Shown here: one piece after another, positions 51,883 to 61,741 of the stretch | Layout: the number at the start of each line of letters is the position of its first letter | How positions within the stretch are numbered: position 1 is the first letter of the stretch | Assembly (NCBI GenBank): GCA_000725195.1 | Contig: JAIL01000257.1 | Span: forward strand, 22,618-86,617 | DNA: 64,000 nt | Reading direction: 5' to 3' | From: Snodgrassella alvi SCGC AB-598-O02 | Lineage (GTDB): Bacteria > Pseudomonadota > Gammaproteobacteria > Burkholderiales > Neisseriaceae | Made by a program: the position numbers and the translations under genes | Notes under the pieces: model-generated | Told to the model about the DNA's origin: nothing | Database searches by the model: none | The model's input: the letters and a program-made list of their open reading frames with translations, nothing else

Positions 51883-52762
51883 AAAGCTTCTTCCTCTGGC
51901 ACTCTATTTTATGTTTTTACCTTTGCTGACCATAGCGCATGGTCTACGTGCCCCTGTCATCGACGAGAGTAACGCAATAGCTGCTAAAGGTGACATCCCT
52001 ACACCCGATAAATATTTATCGGCTATTCGCACCTATCAACAAGAAGTAGTAAAACAACTAAAAACTACAGAACAATACGTTCAGGCTATCGCTGACGCTA
52101 CCAGAACCGGCCAGCAACAAAAAGCTGAACACAATTACGTTCTCGCCCATCAAAGCTATGAACAGGTGCGCACCATTATCCGTTTATTTGCTAATGCCGA
52201 TGAAACAATTAATTCGCGAGCTGATTATTATTTGAATGGAACAGATGATCCGGCATTCGTTGGCTTCCACCGACTGGAATATGATTTATTTGCTCGTCAT
52301 GATCTGCCTAAGGCACAGTCAGAAGCAGTTAATTTAATTTATAAAATCAAAGATCTGCAAAAAAGGGTTGCTCATGATGAATTTGATATAGCGAAAATTA
52401 TCCAGTCAGCAGCCGATTTTCAGGAATTGATCCTAAAAACCAAACTGATGGGACAGGAAAATCAGTATAGTCACAGCGATCTGGCTGATATACAGGCAAA
52501 CATACGTGGTTCAGCACAAATTATTAGTCATCTTTCTCCCTTTATCTCTGCTCAAAAATACAATGACCTTAAGAATAATAACCAACTAATTCTAGCTATC
52601 CTCAGTAAATACCAGCTACCACAGGGACAATTCCAACCATTTGATCAGCTTAGCCAACAGGATCATGATCAACTATATTCCCTTATCAGCACGCAGGCTC
52701 ATCAACTGGCTCAACTGAGAGCCGAACTGAGCGTGCCAGTCTACTATAAATATAAACATTAG
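51872..52762 (+). CDS. efeO: Iron-uptake protein EfeO, short form (M75/imelysin domain)
   Basis: 296 aa. Signal peptide (LPLALYFMFLPLLTIAHG) and a single M75 imelysin-like helical domain. The HXXE metal-binding motif is HRLE at 133-136 within GFHRLEYDLF. It lacks the cupredoxin domain of E. coli EfeO, which here is a separate gene upstream. As a periplasmic protein it would deliver iron to the permease. The start overlaps efeU; efeB follows 7 bp later. Confidence 0.93.
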   Translation: MQPRKLLPLALYFMFLPLLTIAHGLRAPVIDESNAIAAKGDIPTPDKYLSAIRTYQQEVVKQLKTTEQYVQAIADATRTGQQQKAEHNYVLAHQSYEQVRTIIRLFANADETINSRADYYLNGTDDPAFVGFHRLEYDLFARHDLPKAQSEAVNLIYKIKDLQKRVAHDEFDIAKIIQSAADFQELILKTKLMGQENQYSHSDLADIQANIRGSAQIISHLSPFISAQKYNDLKNNNQLILAILSKYQLPQGQFQPFDQLSQQDHDQLYSLISTQAHQLAQLRAELSVPVYYKYKH

Positions 52763-52769
52763 GGCTTTT

Positions 52770-54038
52770 ATGCAAAACGATCGCACCAATACCCAGACAG
52801 ATACGCTGGCCAACCCACAACGCCGGCAAGGCATGAAAATATTACTGGCCGGTAGTCTAGGCATGGCCAGTATAACCTCTTCGCAGTCTGCAAAAGCCAG
52901 TAACAACTGTATACATGACTACAATCAGACCGTCGACTATCAGGGATTACATCAGGCAGGAGTAATCACGCCTGATACCAAAGAAGCCATTTTTGTGGCT
53001 TTTAACATCACCGTTACTCAGAAAATACAACTACAAAAATTATTGCAGATTATTTCCCAGCGCATTGCTAATCTGACACGTCCGCAAACTCTGTCGATCG
53101 GTAAAAACGACCAGTTACCGCCAGCTGAATCCGGCATGCTGGGACAACATTTGTCTCCAGACTCATTAACTGTAACCATTGCTGTAGGACATAGTCTTTT
53201 TGACCAACGCTTTGGTCTTAGCGATAAAAAACCGAGCAAACTGATTCCCATGCCGCGCTTTCCTAATGATAGACTCCAAAAACAGTGGTGTGGCGGTGAT
53301 TTATCTATTCAGTTCTGTGCCAACAGTCGTGAAAGCGTAATTTATGCTCTGCGTGATATCATCAGCCATACAAACAAATATATGATTCCGATATGGAAAA
53401 TTGATGGTTTTCTACCGGCGCGAGACATAGATAATCACACCACAGCGGTTAATTTATTTGGATTTAAAGACGGAACCGGCAATGCAGCCAATACCGATGC
53501 AGCCAAAATGGATGAATTAGTGTGGGTAACTAAAGCCAATCATGAACCGGCATGGTGTATCGGTGGTAGCTATCAAGCCATTCGTCTGATTCGTTTTAAT
53601 CTGGAATTCTGGGATCGTACCCCGCTGGAGGATCAGGAAAATGATTTTGGTCGTTACAAACATAGTGGCGCACCAATGGGGATGAAACACGAAATGGATG
53701 ATCCACAAATGAATAAAGATCCGCACGGCGACCGCATCTTATTTGACTCACATATGCGCCGTGCTGAACCGCGTATTCCAGAACGTCATGTGGCCAAATT
53801 ACGCCGGCGCAGTTTTAGCTACTCACTGGGTGTACTACCATCAGGACAAATGGATATGGGTTTAATATTTGTTGCTTACCAGAATGACCTGAAAAAAGGT
53901 TTTATCGACACCCAAAACCGACTCAACGGTGAACCGTTAGAAAGATATATTAAGCCATTCGGAGGTGGTTTCTATTTTGTTTTGCCCGGCATCACCAAAG
54001 ACAATAACTATCTTGGTAAAAAGCTGCTCGACACCTGA
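52770..54038 (+). CDS. efeB: Dyp-type peroxidase EfeB (deferrochelatase), Tat-exported
   Basis: 422 aa. The N-terminus has a twin-arginine signal (RRQGMKILLAGSLGMAS, Arg18-Arg19). DyP motifs are intact: the distal-side GFKDGTGNAA near residue 230 and the proximal His region in LFDSHMRRAEPRI. EfeB proteins bind haem and may oxidise ferrous iron or recover iron from haem. It is last in the P19-cupredoxin-efeU-efeO-efeB cluster. A 240-bp gap follows before the next gene. Confidence 0.95.
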   Translation: MQNDRTNTQTDTLANPQRRQGMKILLAGSLGMASITSSQSAKASNNCIHDYNQTVDYQGLHQAGVITPDTKEAIFVAFNITVTQKIQLQKLLQIISQRIANLTRPQTLSIGKNDQLPPAESGMLGQHLSPDSLTVTIAVGHSLFDQRFGLSDKKPSKLIPMPRFPNDRLQKQWCGGDLSIQFCANSRESVIYALRDIISHTNKYMIPIWKIDGFLPARDIDNHTTAVNLFGFKDGTGNAANTDAAKMDELVWVTKANHEPAWCIGGSYQAIRLIRFNLEFWDRTPLEDQENDFGRYKHSGAPMGMKHEMDDPQMNKDPHGDRILFDSHMRRAEPRIPERHVAKLRRRSFSYSLGVLPSGQMDMGLIFVAYQNDLKKGFIDTQNRLNGEPLERYIKPFGGGFYFVLPGITKDNNYLGKKLLDT

Positions 54039-54278
54039 TCCGTTAAATTTAGCCAGTCATTAAAAACAATGAATAAATTTCATATTATTTCTGATGCAAA
54101 GTCATTTTTATTTATTAAATATTTATAAAGTTAATTGCATTAAAAGTCATTTAAAAAGATCAGTTTCGAATCTACAATATTGCATTCGCAAAATTATTGC
54201 GAATGCAATATTATTATGATAGTAAAATTTCGAGGCACCAGTCTGCATGATCTGATCTCTTGAGTCTACGGGAAATAA

Positions 54279-55865
54279 ATGATTAAATCATTAGATTTTA
54301 AAATAATTGTATTTCTACAACTGGCACTAAGCCCAATCATAATCAATAGTCTTGGCTATCCACTTAGCGCAATTAATATACTTGAAACCTGGATACTGGC
54401 AACAGTACTACTGTATTTCTTCCCACGCTGGTGGAAAATCTACATGGTGATAACCTCTGTCACCATCCTTATCTATTATCCTACTGCAACCTGTTTAGGA
54501 GCATTTAGTCTGGCTACAGCAGCAGCTTTATTAAGTACAGATCAGGCCGAGAGTGTTGAATATTTAGGATCAATTACATGGAGCACCTATCTGGCATCCA
54601 TCATCTTAGCCTCATTACCTCTCATTCTCATTAAATTAACACGTCATACCAGTTTACCAAAATCTGATTTCCGCACACGCGTGGTTATTTTACTGATATT
54701 TAGTGGCATAATAATCTTTGCAGGCTATCGGCAACATAAAGCGCGAACCTTACAAAGCAACTTTGCCATAAACGCCCAACCTCTAAAATTTATTGCGGAT
54801 GCGGTTATTCTTACTTATGCTTATCATGCAGAATTTGAAAAAATCAAAACCGGATTAAACAAACCAGTTAATATTATCGTTGACAAAGTCAACCAGAAAT
54901 ACAAATTTTATGTTTTAGTAATTGGCGAAAGTGCCCGAGCTGACTATCTGCACCTATATGGTTTCAAAATCAGCAATACACCATTCATGGATAAAAAAGC
55001 TAATTACATCATGGAAAATATGTATTCAACTGGTCCATACACCCAAATAGCATTGCCATTTGGTCTGACACTGAATAATGGTCAGGACATACAAATTAGA
55101 GACAATATTCTAACCCTTGCTAAAAAAGCCAATATGGATACCATCTGGTTATCGAATCAGGGTGCCATAAATCAGTTTGATAGCAAAATTTCAACTTTGG
55201 CCTATCAGGCCAACAAAGTTGTTTTTCTGAAAAATAGCAGCAACAAATCTGAAAAGAACACATTTGATGATCAGTTAATCCAACCCCTCACCCAAATATT
55301 AGATAACCAATCTGACCAGCGTAATAAACTCATCGTTTTGCATTTAATGGGCTCTCACTGGGATTTTTGTGCCCGATTAAGAAAACCTGCAACTAAATAT
55401 GTCAGCAACAGTAATTACAATTGTTATATCGATAGCATCAAAGCTACTGATTCCTTACTTCAGCAAATATATACTACCCTAGAAAAAACCAAGCAACCAT
55501 TTAGTATTTTATATTTTGCTGATCATGGGTTATCACATGATCAGCAAGAAAAAGATAAATTCAATCACCAGTATAGTCTAAGACATACCGACCGATATTA
55601 TCAGAATTATCATATTCCTTTAGTCATTATTAATAGCGATCAAACCAGTCAGATACGCAATCCAGCACAAAGAAGTGGTTTCGAACTTCTAGGCGGTTTA
55701 GCGAATTGGCTGGGTATCTTTAGTCAACAGCTACCAAACAGTGACCAATTTTTCACCACAAAAGACAGCAAAGAAATTAAAATACTTGATAAATACCAGC
55801 AACTTAAACCACTAAACTCACTTCAACAAGATACTATTCCTGTTGAAATACAGCAGCTGAAATAA
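54279..55865 (+). CDS. Phosphoethanolamine transferase (EptA-like, sulfatase fold)
   Basis: 528 aa. About five N-terminal transmembrane helices (residues 10-155) precede a periplasmic alkaline-phosphatase-like domain. The nucleotide/metal motif VLVIGESARADYLHLYG is standard. The nucleophilic threonine region is STGPYTQIALPFGLT, and the zinc-site histidines appear in LHLMGSHWDF and YFADHGLSHD. It would add phosphoethanolamine to lipid A or another surface glycolipid, a change that often reduces cationic-peptide binding. The acceptor cannot be read from the sequence. GGGAAATAA precedes the ATG. Confidence 0.9.
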   Translation: MIKSLDFKIIVFLQLALSPIIINSLGYPLSAINILETWILATVLLYFFPRWWKIYMVITSVTILIYYPTATCLGAFSLATAAALLSTDQAESVEYLGSITWSTYLASIILASLPLILIKLTRHTSLPKSDFRTRVVILLIFSGIIIFAGYRQHKARTLQSNFAINAQPLKFIADAVILTYAYHAEFEKIKTGLNKPVNIIVDKVNQKYKFYVLVIGESARADYLHLYGFKISNTPFMDKKANYIMENMYSTGPYTQIALPFGLTLNNGQDIQIRDNILTLAKKANMDTIWLSNQGAINQFDSKISTLAYQANKVVFLKNSSNKSEKNTFDDQLIQPLTQILDNQSDQRNKLIVLHLMGSHWDFCARLRKPATKYVSNSNYNCYIDSIKATDSLLQQIYTTLEKTKQPFSILYFADHGLSHDQQEKDKFNHQYSLRHTDRYYQNYHIPLVIINSDQTSQIRNPAQRSGFELLGGLANWLGIFSQQLPNSDQFFTTKDSKEIKILDKYQQLKPLNSLQQDTIPVEIQQLK

Positions 55866-55888
55866 ATAACGGTAATCATCATTTAATT

Positions 55889-55922
55889 AAAAAAATACTG
55901 TTGTCTGGCAACAGTATTTTTT
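55889..55922. terminator. Bidirectional terminator between the transferase gene and pepN
   Basis: TACTGTTG and CAACAGTA around TCTGG, with an A-run before and a T-run after. It serves both convergent genes. Confidence 0.88.
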
Positions 55923-55951
55923 CGCAGTGCTTCAGTATAAATTGATGATCA

Positions 55952-58600
55952 CTATATTGACAGAATTTTATCCACAATCTCTCGACTGTCTTTTGATAAA
56001 CCCTGATGTTGCTGAATACGTTGCAACTGCTCCTGCATCAGGGTACGGCGTTCAGGTTCCAGTTTTTCATACAGATTAAAGGCCTGTACCAGTCGTGAAG
56101 CCACTTGCGGATTAAATGCATCAATACGCAAAATATAATCTGTAATAAAACGATAGCCACTGCCATCAGCAGCATGAAAATGACGAATATTGCGACTAAA
56201 GCTTCCCAACAAAGAGCGAACCTTATTCGGGTTTTCCAAACTAAATGCCGGGTGCTTTAACGCAGCAGTAACTTGCTGCAAAGTATCATCTCGCTGACTA
56301 CTACCAAGCAAAGCAAAATATTTATCCATCACCAAATCATCTTTACCATAATGCTGCGCAAATCGTTCTAATAATTGATCACGTCCTGCCTCAGTAAGAT
56401 GATTAATCGCAGAAAGCATCCCAAATTCATGCGTCATATTGGTTGCACGCTGTTCATATTGCTGCTCAATAGTCGCCAGTAAATCTGGTTTTGCCTGTAC
56501 CGCCCAGCTTAATAATCCATTATACAGACTTCGTATACCAGCCAGATCAGGGTAATATTCCTGTATGGATGAGTGTGTACTTTGCTGTTCCTGTACATCA
56601 GCCCATTCACGCCACTGCGCTAAAGTATGTTCAATCGTAGTCGCCAGATTTTGCAATAATGCCTGCCGTGCTTGCACATACAACCCTGGATCTATCTGCT
56701 GATCATCTTCCCATAATTCAGATTCTGTAGGAATTTGCAGTAAAACTGCTTTGAATGCTGGATCAAGATCATCAGCATTCATTGCCGCAGCTATTGCCTT
56801 AGCCAGTTCAACATGATGCGCAACCGGCTTACCGGCCGCCAGTGCACGAACATTAGCTACCACTGCACGACGATACAGTGTCTGTGCAGCCTCCCAGCGT
56901 GCAAACGGATCAGTATCACGGGCGAGTAATAAAATTAAATCTTCATCGTTATAGGGATAATCCAGTTTAACCGGTGCACTAAAGCCACGTAATAATGACG
57001 GCACCACCTCCTCAGACACCTGATGAAGAACAAATGTCTGTTCGGTTTGATTAAACAATAATACTGTTTCCGTAACAGTATGAGCTTCCTGTTCTAAGCG
57101 GAATGGAACAGCTACACCATCACGACCAAGCAGTCCTATTTTCACCGGAATAACCATAGCTTGTTTTTCCATCATATCCGGTGTAGGCGGGATATACTGT
57201 TGTAAATGCAAAGTGAAATTCTGATTTTTACTGTCATAGATTCCCTTGGCTTTTACCTGTGGAGTACCTGCCTGACTGTACCACAATGCAAACTGATCCA
57301 GATTAACACCATTAGCATCGGCCATAGCAGCACGAAAATCATCACAGGTAACCGCCTGCCCATCATGACGCTGAAAATATAACTGCATCCCTTTCTGGAA
57401 ACCGGCTTCGCCCAACAGCGTATGGTACATACGTACCACTTCAGCCCCTTTTTCATATACTGTTAACGTATAGAAATTATTCATTTCTTCATAAGAAGCT
57501 GGACGGACGGGATGCGCCATTGGTCCGCTATCTTCGGCAAACTGCATACTTCGCAAAACACGAACATTCTGAATGCGTCGTACAGCTCTGCTGGTTCGAT
57601 CAGCAGAAAATTCCTGATCACGGAAAACCGTTAATCCTTCTTTCAACGATAACTGAAACCAATCACGACAGGTTACCCGATTACCAGTCCAGTTATGAAA
57701 ATATTCATGGGCAATAACACCTTCAATGGCTTCAAAATCGGCATCTGTCGCTGTATTACTGCTGGCTAAAACATATTTGGTATTAAAAATATTCAGACCT
57801 TTATTTTCCATGGCCCCCATATTGAAATCGCCTACAGCCACAACCATATAAATGTCTAAATCATATTCCAGATTAAAACGCTCTTCATCCCATTTCATTG
57901 CCTGCTTTAGAGATTCCAGCGCAAAACCCGCTTTAGCACTATCTTCTGGTCTGGTATAGAACTTCAGTGCCACCTTTCTTCCGCTTCGGGTAGTAAAACT
58001 ACCCTCCAGAACAGATAATTGCCCGGCAACCAGCGCAAACAGATAGCTGGGCTTGGCAAAAGGATCACGCCAGCAAACCCAGTGACGACCATTACTCAGT
58101 TCACCGCTATCAAGCAAATTACCATTTGATAGCATCACCGGATAACGCCTTTTATCGCCAATAATAGTAGTCGTAAACTGACTCATCACATCAGGACGAT
58201 CAAAATAAAAAGTTATCTTTCTAAAACCTTCCGGTTCATTCTGGGTATACAGATTATTACCTGATTCATAAAGACCCATCAGCGTTTTATTCTGATCCGG
58301 ATACAAGCGAGTCGTAATTTCTAATTCAAACTGTTCATCTGGTACAGTATGAATAATCAATTTCTCGTCTTCCTGAGTAAATTCATACGGACACAGAGCC
58401 TTACCATTGATCACAACTTGCAGTAATTTGGCACTGCCATCAAGTACACAAGGCTGTTGTGTTTTTTTGGGTACCACTGTCATGCGATTAAGCACAGTAG
58501 TGTAAAAACTATCGATGGTAAAAGTCAGATTAATGGCTGGCACAGTAAATTCCGGTGCCTGATAATCCTTAAGATAATGAACTACTTTTTTTTCACTCAT
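55952..58600 (-). CDS. pepN: Aminopeptidase N (M1 family)
   Basis: 882 aa from the ATG at 58600; an in-frame ATG at 58606 is too close to AAGAG to be preferred. The exopeptidase motif GAMEN occurs in [15 protein letters not shown], and the zinc site HEYFH with the downstream Glu in SLKEGLTVF is intact. DUF3458-type C-terminal domains follow. It trims N-terminal residues from cytosolic peptides. Monocistronic, with a shared terminator downstream. Confidence 0.97.
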   Translation of the reverse strand: MSEKKVVHYLKDYQAPEFTVPAINLTFTIDSFYTTVLNRMTVVPKKTQQPCVLDGSAKLLQVVINGKALCPYEFTQEDEKLIIHTVPDEQFELEITTRLYPDQNKTLMGLYESGNNLYTQNEPEGFRKITFYFDRPDVMSQFTTTIIGDKRRYPVMLSNGNLLDSGELSNGRHWVCWRDPFAKPSYLFALVAGQLSVLEGSFTTRSGRKVALKFYTRPEDSAKAGFALESLKQAMKWDEERFNLEYDLDIYMVVAVGDFNMGAMENKGLNIFNTKYVLASSNTATDADFEAIEGVIAHEYFHNWTGNRVTCRDWFQLSLKEGLTVFRDQEFSADRTSRAVRRIQNVRVLRSMQFAEDSGPMAHPVRPASYEEMNNFYTLTVYEKGAEVVRMYHTLLGEAGFQKGMQLYFQRHDGQAVTCDDFRAAMADANGVNLDQFALWYSQAGTPQVKAKGIYDSKNQNFTLHLQQYIPPTPDMMEKQAMVIPVKIGLLGRDGVAVPFRLEQEAHTVTETVLLFNQTEQTFVLHQVSEEVVPSLLRGFSAPVKLDYPYNDEDLILLLARDTDPFARWEAAQTLYRRAVVANVRALAAGKPVAHHVELAKAIAAAMNADDLDPAFKAVLLQIPTESELWEDDQQIDPGLYVQARQALLQNLATTIEHTLAQWREWADVQEQQSTHSSIQEYYPDLAGIRSLYNGLLSWAVQAKPDLLATIEQQYEQRATNMTHEFGMLSAINHLTEAGRDQLLERFAQHYGKDDLVMDKYFALLGSSQRDDTLQQVTAALKHPAFSLENPNKVRSLLGSFSRNIRHFHAADGSGYRFITDYILRIDAFNPQVASRLVQAFNLYEKLEPERRTLMQEQLQRIQQHQGLSKDSREIVDKILSI

Positions 58601-59353
58601 ATTCATACTCTTTTTTATTTAAGTTTCGTGTCCATTGTACGGGTTACACGCCTGCAATCAACCCACTTTATTACTGCCAGAAAACTTCCCCACGCTAACA
58701 TGATCTAGATAATCATCTATTGGTAAAACCCATGCCTGCTAATCATACCTGCTTTAGTTCCTGAGATCAGCATCAATGGTACAAATTAGCTGATTCAGAC
58801 CTTATATATGCAGCACCAACCAAATCACTACCGACTGTATTTATTCTATTCAGTAAGCGCAAAAAATAACATCAATGCCAACCCAGATCAAAAACGCCAT
58901 CATTTAAATACAAAATAAATACGGTTACGACTGGATAAATTACCGCTCATATAAAACTACACTACTCAATTATGAATTTTTTTCAGCTACAAAACAAAAC
59001 TGATTATCAGCGATTAAATAGTCTTATCAAGTTATGCATTTTAATTAACCATTGAAAAATATCAATAAAACCCACCCCGATTAATTAATCATGAATTAAT
59101 TCAATCTTATAGATATACATTTAATCCAAATTCAACACCTGCTAAAATTTTGTTCGCAGATAAATTGTATTGGCACTAAAAAAAATATTACTATAAGCTT
59201 ACAAACTTATTTTATTAAATGTTTATATAAATCGAAAATAAGTTACCTCGTGTAAATCCTTATTTCATTTCAAAGCAGATTGACCGACACAATCAATCTA
59301 TTCAACATTTAATCTATTTCTTTCAAAGGATATGCAATGATAAAGGATATGCA
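58601..59353. other. Intergenic region pepN/cycA
   Basis: About 750 bp between divergent genes. No RNA or gene was recognised apart from the duplicated start region at 59325-59357. Confidence 0.5.
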
Positions 59354-59357
59354 ATGA
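59325..59357 (+). repeat. 16-bp direct duplication of the cycA ribosome-binding site and start
   Basis: AAAGGATATGCAATGA occurs at 59325-59340 and again at 59342-59357. The first copy starts a 6-codon ORF (MIKDMQ) whose TGA overlaps the real cycA ATG (ATGA). The duplication therefore creates a mini-leader that may affect translation of cycA. Confidence 0.75.
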
Positions 59358-60751
59358 GTAAATCACCGGAATTAAAACGCACACTGAAAAACCGTCATTT
59401 GCAATTGATTGCTATTGGTGGTGCAATTGGTACCGGTCTTTTTATGGGTTCAGGTCGCACCATCAGCCTTGCTGGTCCGTCCGTATTATTTGCCTACATC
59501 ATTATTGGCGCATTTCTTTTTTTCGTTATGCGCGCCATGGGTGAATTACTTTTACATAACCTGAATTACAAATCCTTTGTTGATTTTACTGCGGATATCC
59601 TCAGTCCAACCATCGGCTATTATGTTGGCTGGACTTATTGGTTTTGCTGGGTAGTAATCGGCATGGCAGACATAGTGGCGATCACTGGTTACACACAGTT
59701 TTGGTGGGCAGATGTCCCATTGTGGTTACCCGGCGTAATCAGTATAGCGGTATTATTGTGCCTGAATCTGTTATCAGTAAAACTATTTGGCGAACTGGAA
59801 TTCTGGTTTGCCCTGATCAAAGTATTGGCTATTCTGGCATTGATTGCCTGTGGTGGTTACCTGTTAATCAGCGGATTTGTCAGCTCGGCTGGAGTCAAAA
59901 CACAGATCAGCAACTTATGGAATTATGGTGGCTGGATGCCACATGGTTGGTCAGGTTTTTTTGCTGCCTTTCAGATTGCCATTTTTGCTTTTGTCGGCAT
60001 TGAGCTGGTGGGTACGGCGTCGGCTGAAACCGATGACCCCTACAAAACCCTGCCTCAGGCCATTAATAAAATACCGGTGCGCGTAATCGTTTTTTATGTG
60101 TTGGCATTATCCATTATCATGACCGTTACGCCATGGAATATGGTAGCACCTGATCGCAGCCCCTTTGTCAACATGTTCACCATGATTGGAATCGGTGCCG
60201 CTGCAACCATTATCAATTTTGTGGTACTCACCTCTGCTTTATCTTCTGCTAATAGTGGCATGTATTCCACCGGCAGAATGTTATACGGTTTATCTAAAAA
60301 TGGTGTCGGACCACGCGTCTTTGCGCGCTTATCATCACAGGGTGTTCCGCAAAATGGTCTTTTATATTCTTGTGCTATGCTGCTCATTGGTATTGTCTTG
60401 CTTTATGCAGAAGGTAATGTCATGAAAGTATTTACCATTGTGACCACCGTATCCAGTATCTGTTTTATTTTTGTCTGGGCAGTCATTCTGATTGCTTATC
60501 TTCGCTACCGCCATATGTATCCTCAGGCACATGCAAATTCTCATTACAAAATGCCTTGCGGAATACCCATGTGCTACGCCTGTCTTATTTTCTTTGTCTT
60601 TACTCTTTATCTGTTCGGTCAGGATAAGGATACCTTAACCGGCCTATTGGCCACACCATTTTGGTTTATTCTGTTAACACTGTTCTTACCCATGTTCCGC
60701 AAACAACTGAAAAAGCCAATAGTGTTTGCAGACAATACCGATATCAATTAA
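59354..60751 (+). CDS. cycA: D-serine/D-alanine/glycine transporter CycA
   Basis: 465 aa, APC superfamily with 12 transmembrane segments. Similarity to CycA is strong throughout: RHLQLIAIGGAIGTGLFMGS, VMRAMGELLLHNLNYKSF, GWTYWFCWVVIGMADIVAIT, GFFAAFQIAIFAFVGIELVG and SANSGMYSTGRMLYGLS. It imports glycine and small D- and L-amino acids, with protons. The start is ATG 59354; an upstream ATG at 59337 is the leader ORF. A 17-bp perfect terminator hairpin follows the gene. Confidence 0.93.
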   Translation: MSKSPELKRTLKNRHLQLIAIGGAIGTGLFMGSGRTISLAGPSVLFAYIIIGAFLFFVMRAMGELLLHNLNYKSFVDFTADILSPTIGYYVGWTYWFCWVVIGMADIVAITGYTQFWWADVPLWLPGVISIAVLLCLNLLSVKLFGELEFWFALIKVLAILALIACGGYLLISGFVSSAGVKTQISNLWNYGGWMPHGWSGFFAAFQIAIFAFVGIELVGTASAETDDPYKTLPQAINKIPVRVIVFYVLALSIIMTVTPWNMVAPDRSPFVNMFTMIGIGAAATIINFVVLTSALSSANSGMYSTGRMLYGLSKNGVGPRVFARLSSQGVPQNGLLYSCAMLLIGIVLLYAEGNVMKVFTIVTTVSSICFIFVWAVILIAYLRYRHMYPQAHANSHYKMPCGIPMCYACLIFFVFTLYLFGQDKDTLTGLLATPFWFILLTLFLPMFRKQLKKPIVFADNTDIN

Positions 60752-61668
60752 TGATTATCGGCATAATTAAGGTATATACAATCGCATTAATAGATTGCTT
60801 ACCATAGACACAAAAAAGATAATTTACTAAAGTAGTAGCAATAAGATTATCCAACTAAAAACTTACTATTCTGCTTTACAGACAATAATAAAAGTACCTT
60901 TTTATAGGTACTTTTATTATTGCCTATTAACAATGTTTCCTATACTCATGATTGTTATCACAAAACCCTTTTGACATAGCAATATTAAAACGATGGAAAC
61001 GGCATAATACAAATGGTGATTACTTTGTATCTTTTTATTCTCTCTTTTGGTTTTAAAATAAAAATTAGTTCAGTGTTTTAGCCATGCTGATTACTCATTT
61101 CCACTATTAGCATTTTTCAAATCTTCGGTTTGATAAATTAAAGGACTAAGTAGCGATAGCACTACTTCACCAATCCTCTTCAACACCATACCCATCAACC
61201 TAAATCGCTTACGCAATAGTATGTAAAAACAGGCATACTACTAAGTATGCAAATTCGATTTAGTTCAATAATGACTGACAAGCAGTCTGCACTTTTACTC
61301 TCTTTTTATTGCCGTCACTGATTGCCTAGTGTTCATCTGTTTTATCTTTGTCATAATAAAACTTATCGACATTTATTCAGAATAAAATCAATTATTATCA
61401 GTCACTTACTATTCATCTCATGCATCATGAACAAATGATCTGCTAGCATAACTGAAGGTTTTTCCTCAACCATTATTCAATCAGCTCATCACAAAACCAT
61501 ATCATTGAATAATCGCCATTTAACCGATCACCATTTTTACCTATATTAATTAAATATCAGCATCTGCATTACATTGTCCCATTATATAAATAGTTAATTA
61601 ATTCAGTTATTTAGTATTAGCAATTTAAATTGATTAATGAAAGAACGATGTAAAAAGGATAAAAATCT
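60752..61668. other. Intergenic region cycA/mntH
   Basis: About 920 bp with the cycA terminator at its start. A small GCATACT-ACTA-AGTATGC hairpin lies at about 61231-61248. No gene was supported; stops occur in all frames. Confidence 0.5.
60883..60922 (+). terminator. cycA terminator
   Basis: Perfect 17-bp arms CAATAATAAAAGTACCT and AGGTACTTTTATTATTG around TTTTAT; the T-rich 3' arm fits factor-independent termination. Confidence 0.8.
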
Positions 61669-61711
61669 AATAATTATATTGATAATGATAATCACTATCA
61701 ATATAATTATT
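61669..61711 (+). promoter_or_regulatory. Fur box inside a 16-bp inverted repeat upstream of mntH
   Basis: AATAATTATATTGATA (61669-61684) and TATCAATATAATTATT (61696-61711) are perfect complements. Within them GATAATGATAATCACTATC at 61681-61699 matches 18 of 19 positions of the classical Fur box. It ends about 30 bp before the mntH ATG, overlapping the promoter region, so iron (or manganese via a Fur-like regulator) should repress mntH. Confidence 0.75.
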
Positions 61712-61741
61712 AGCTAATATTTTATTTCGGAAACCAGATTC

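Noticed and set aside
55968..55976. Perfect DnaA box TTATCCACA
   Set aside because: Single copy within the 3' end of pepN; chance match.
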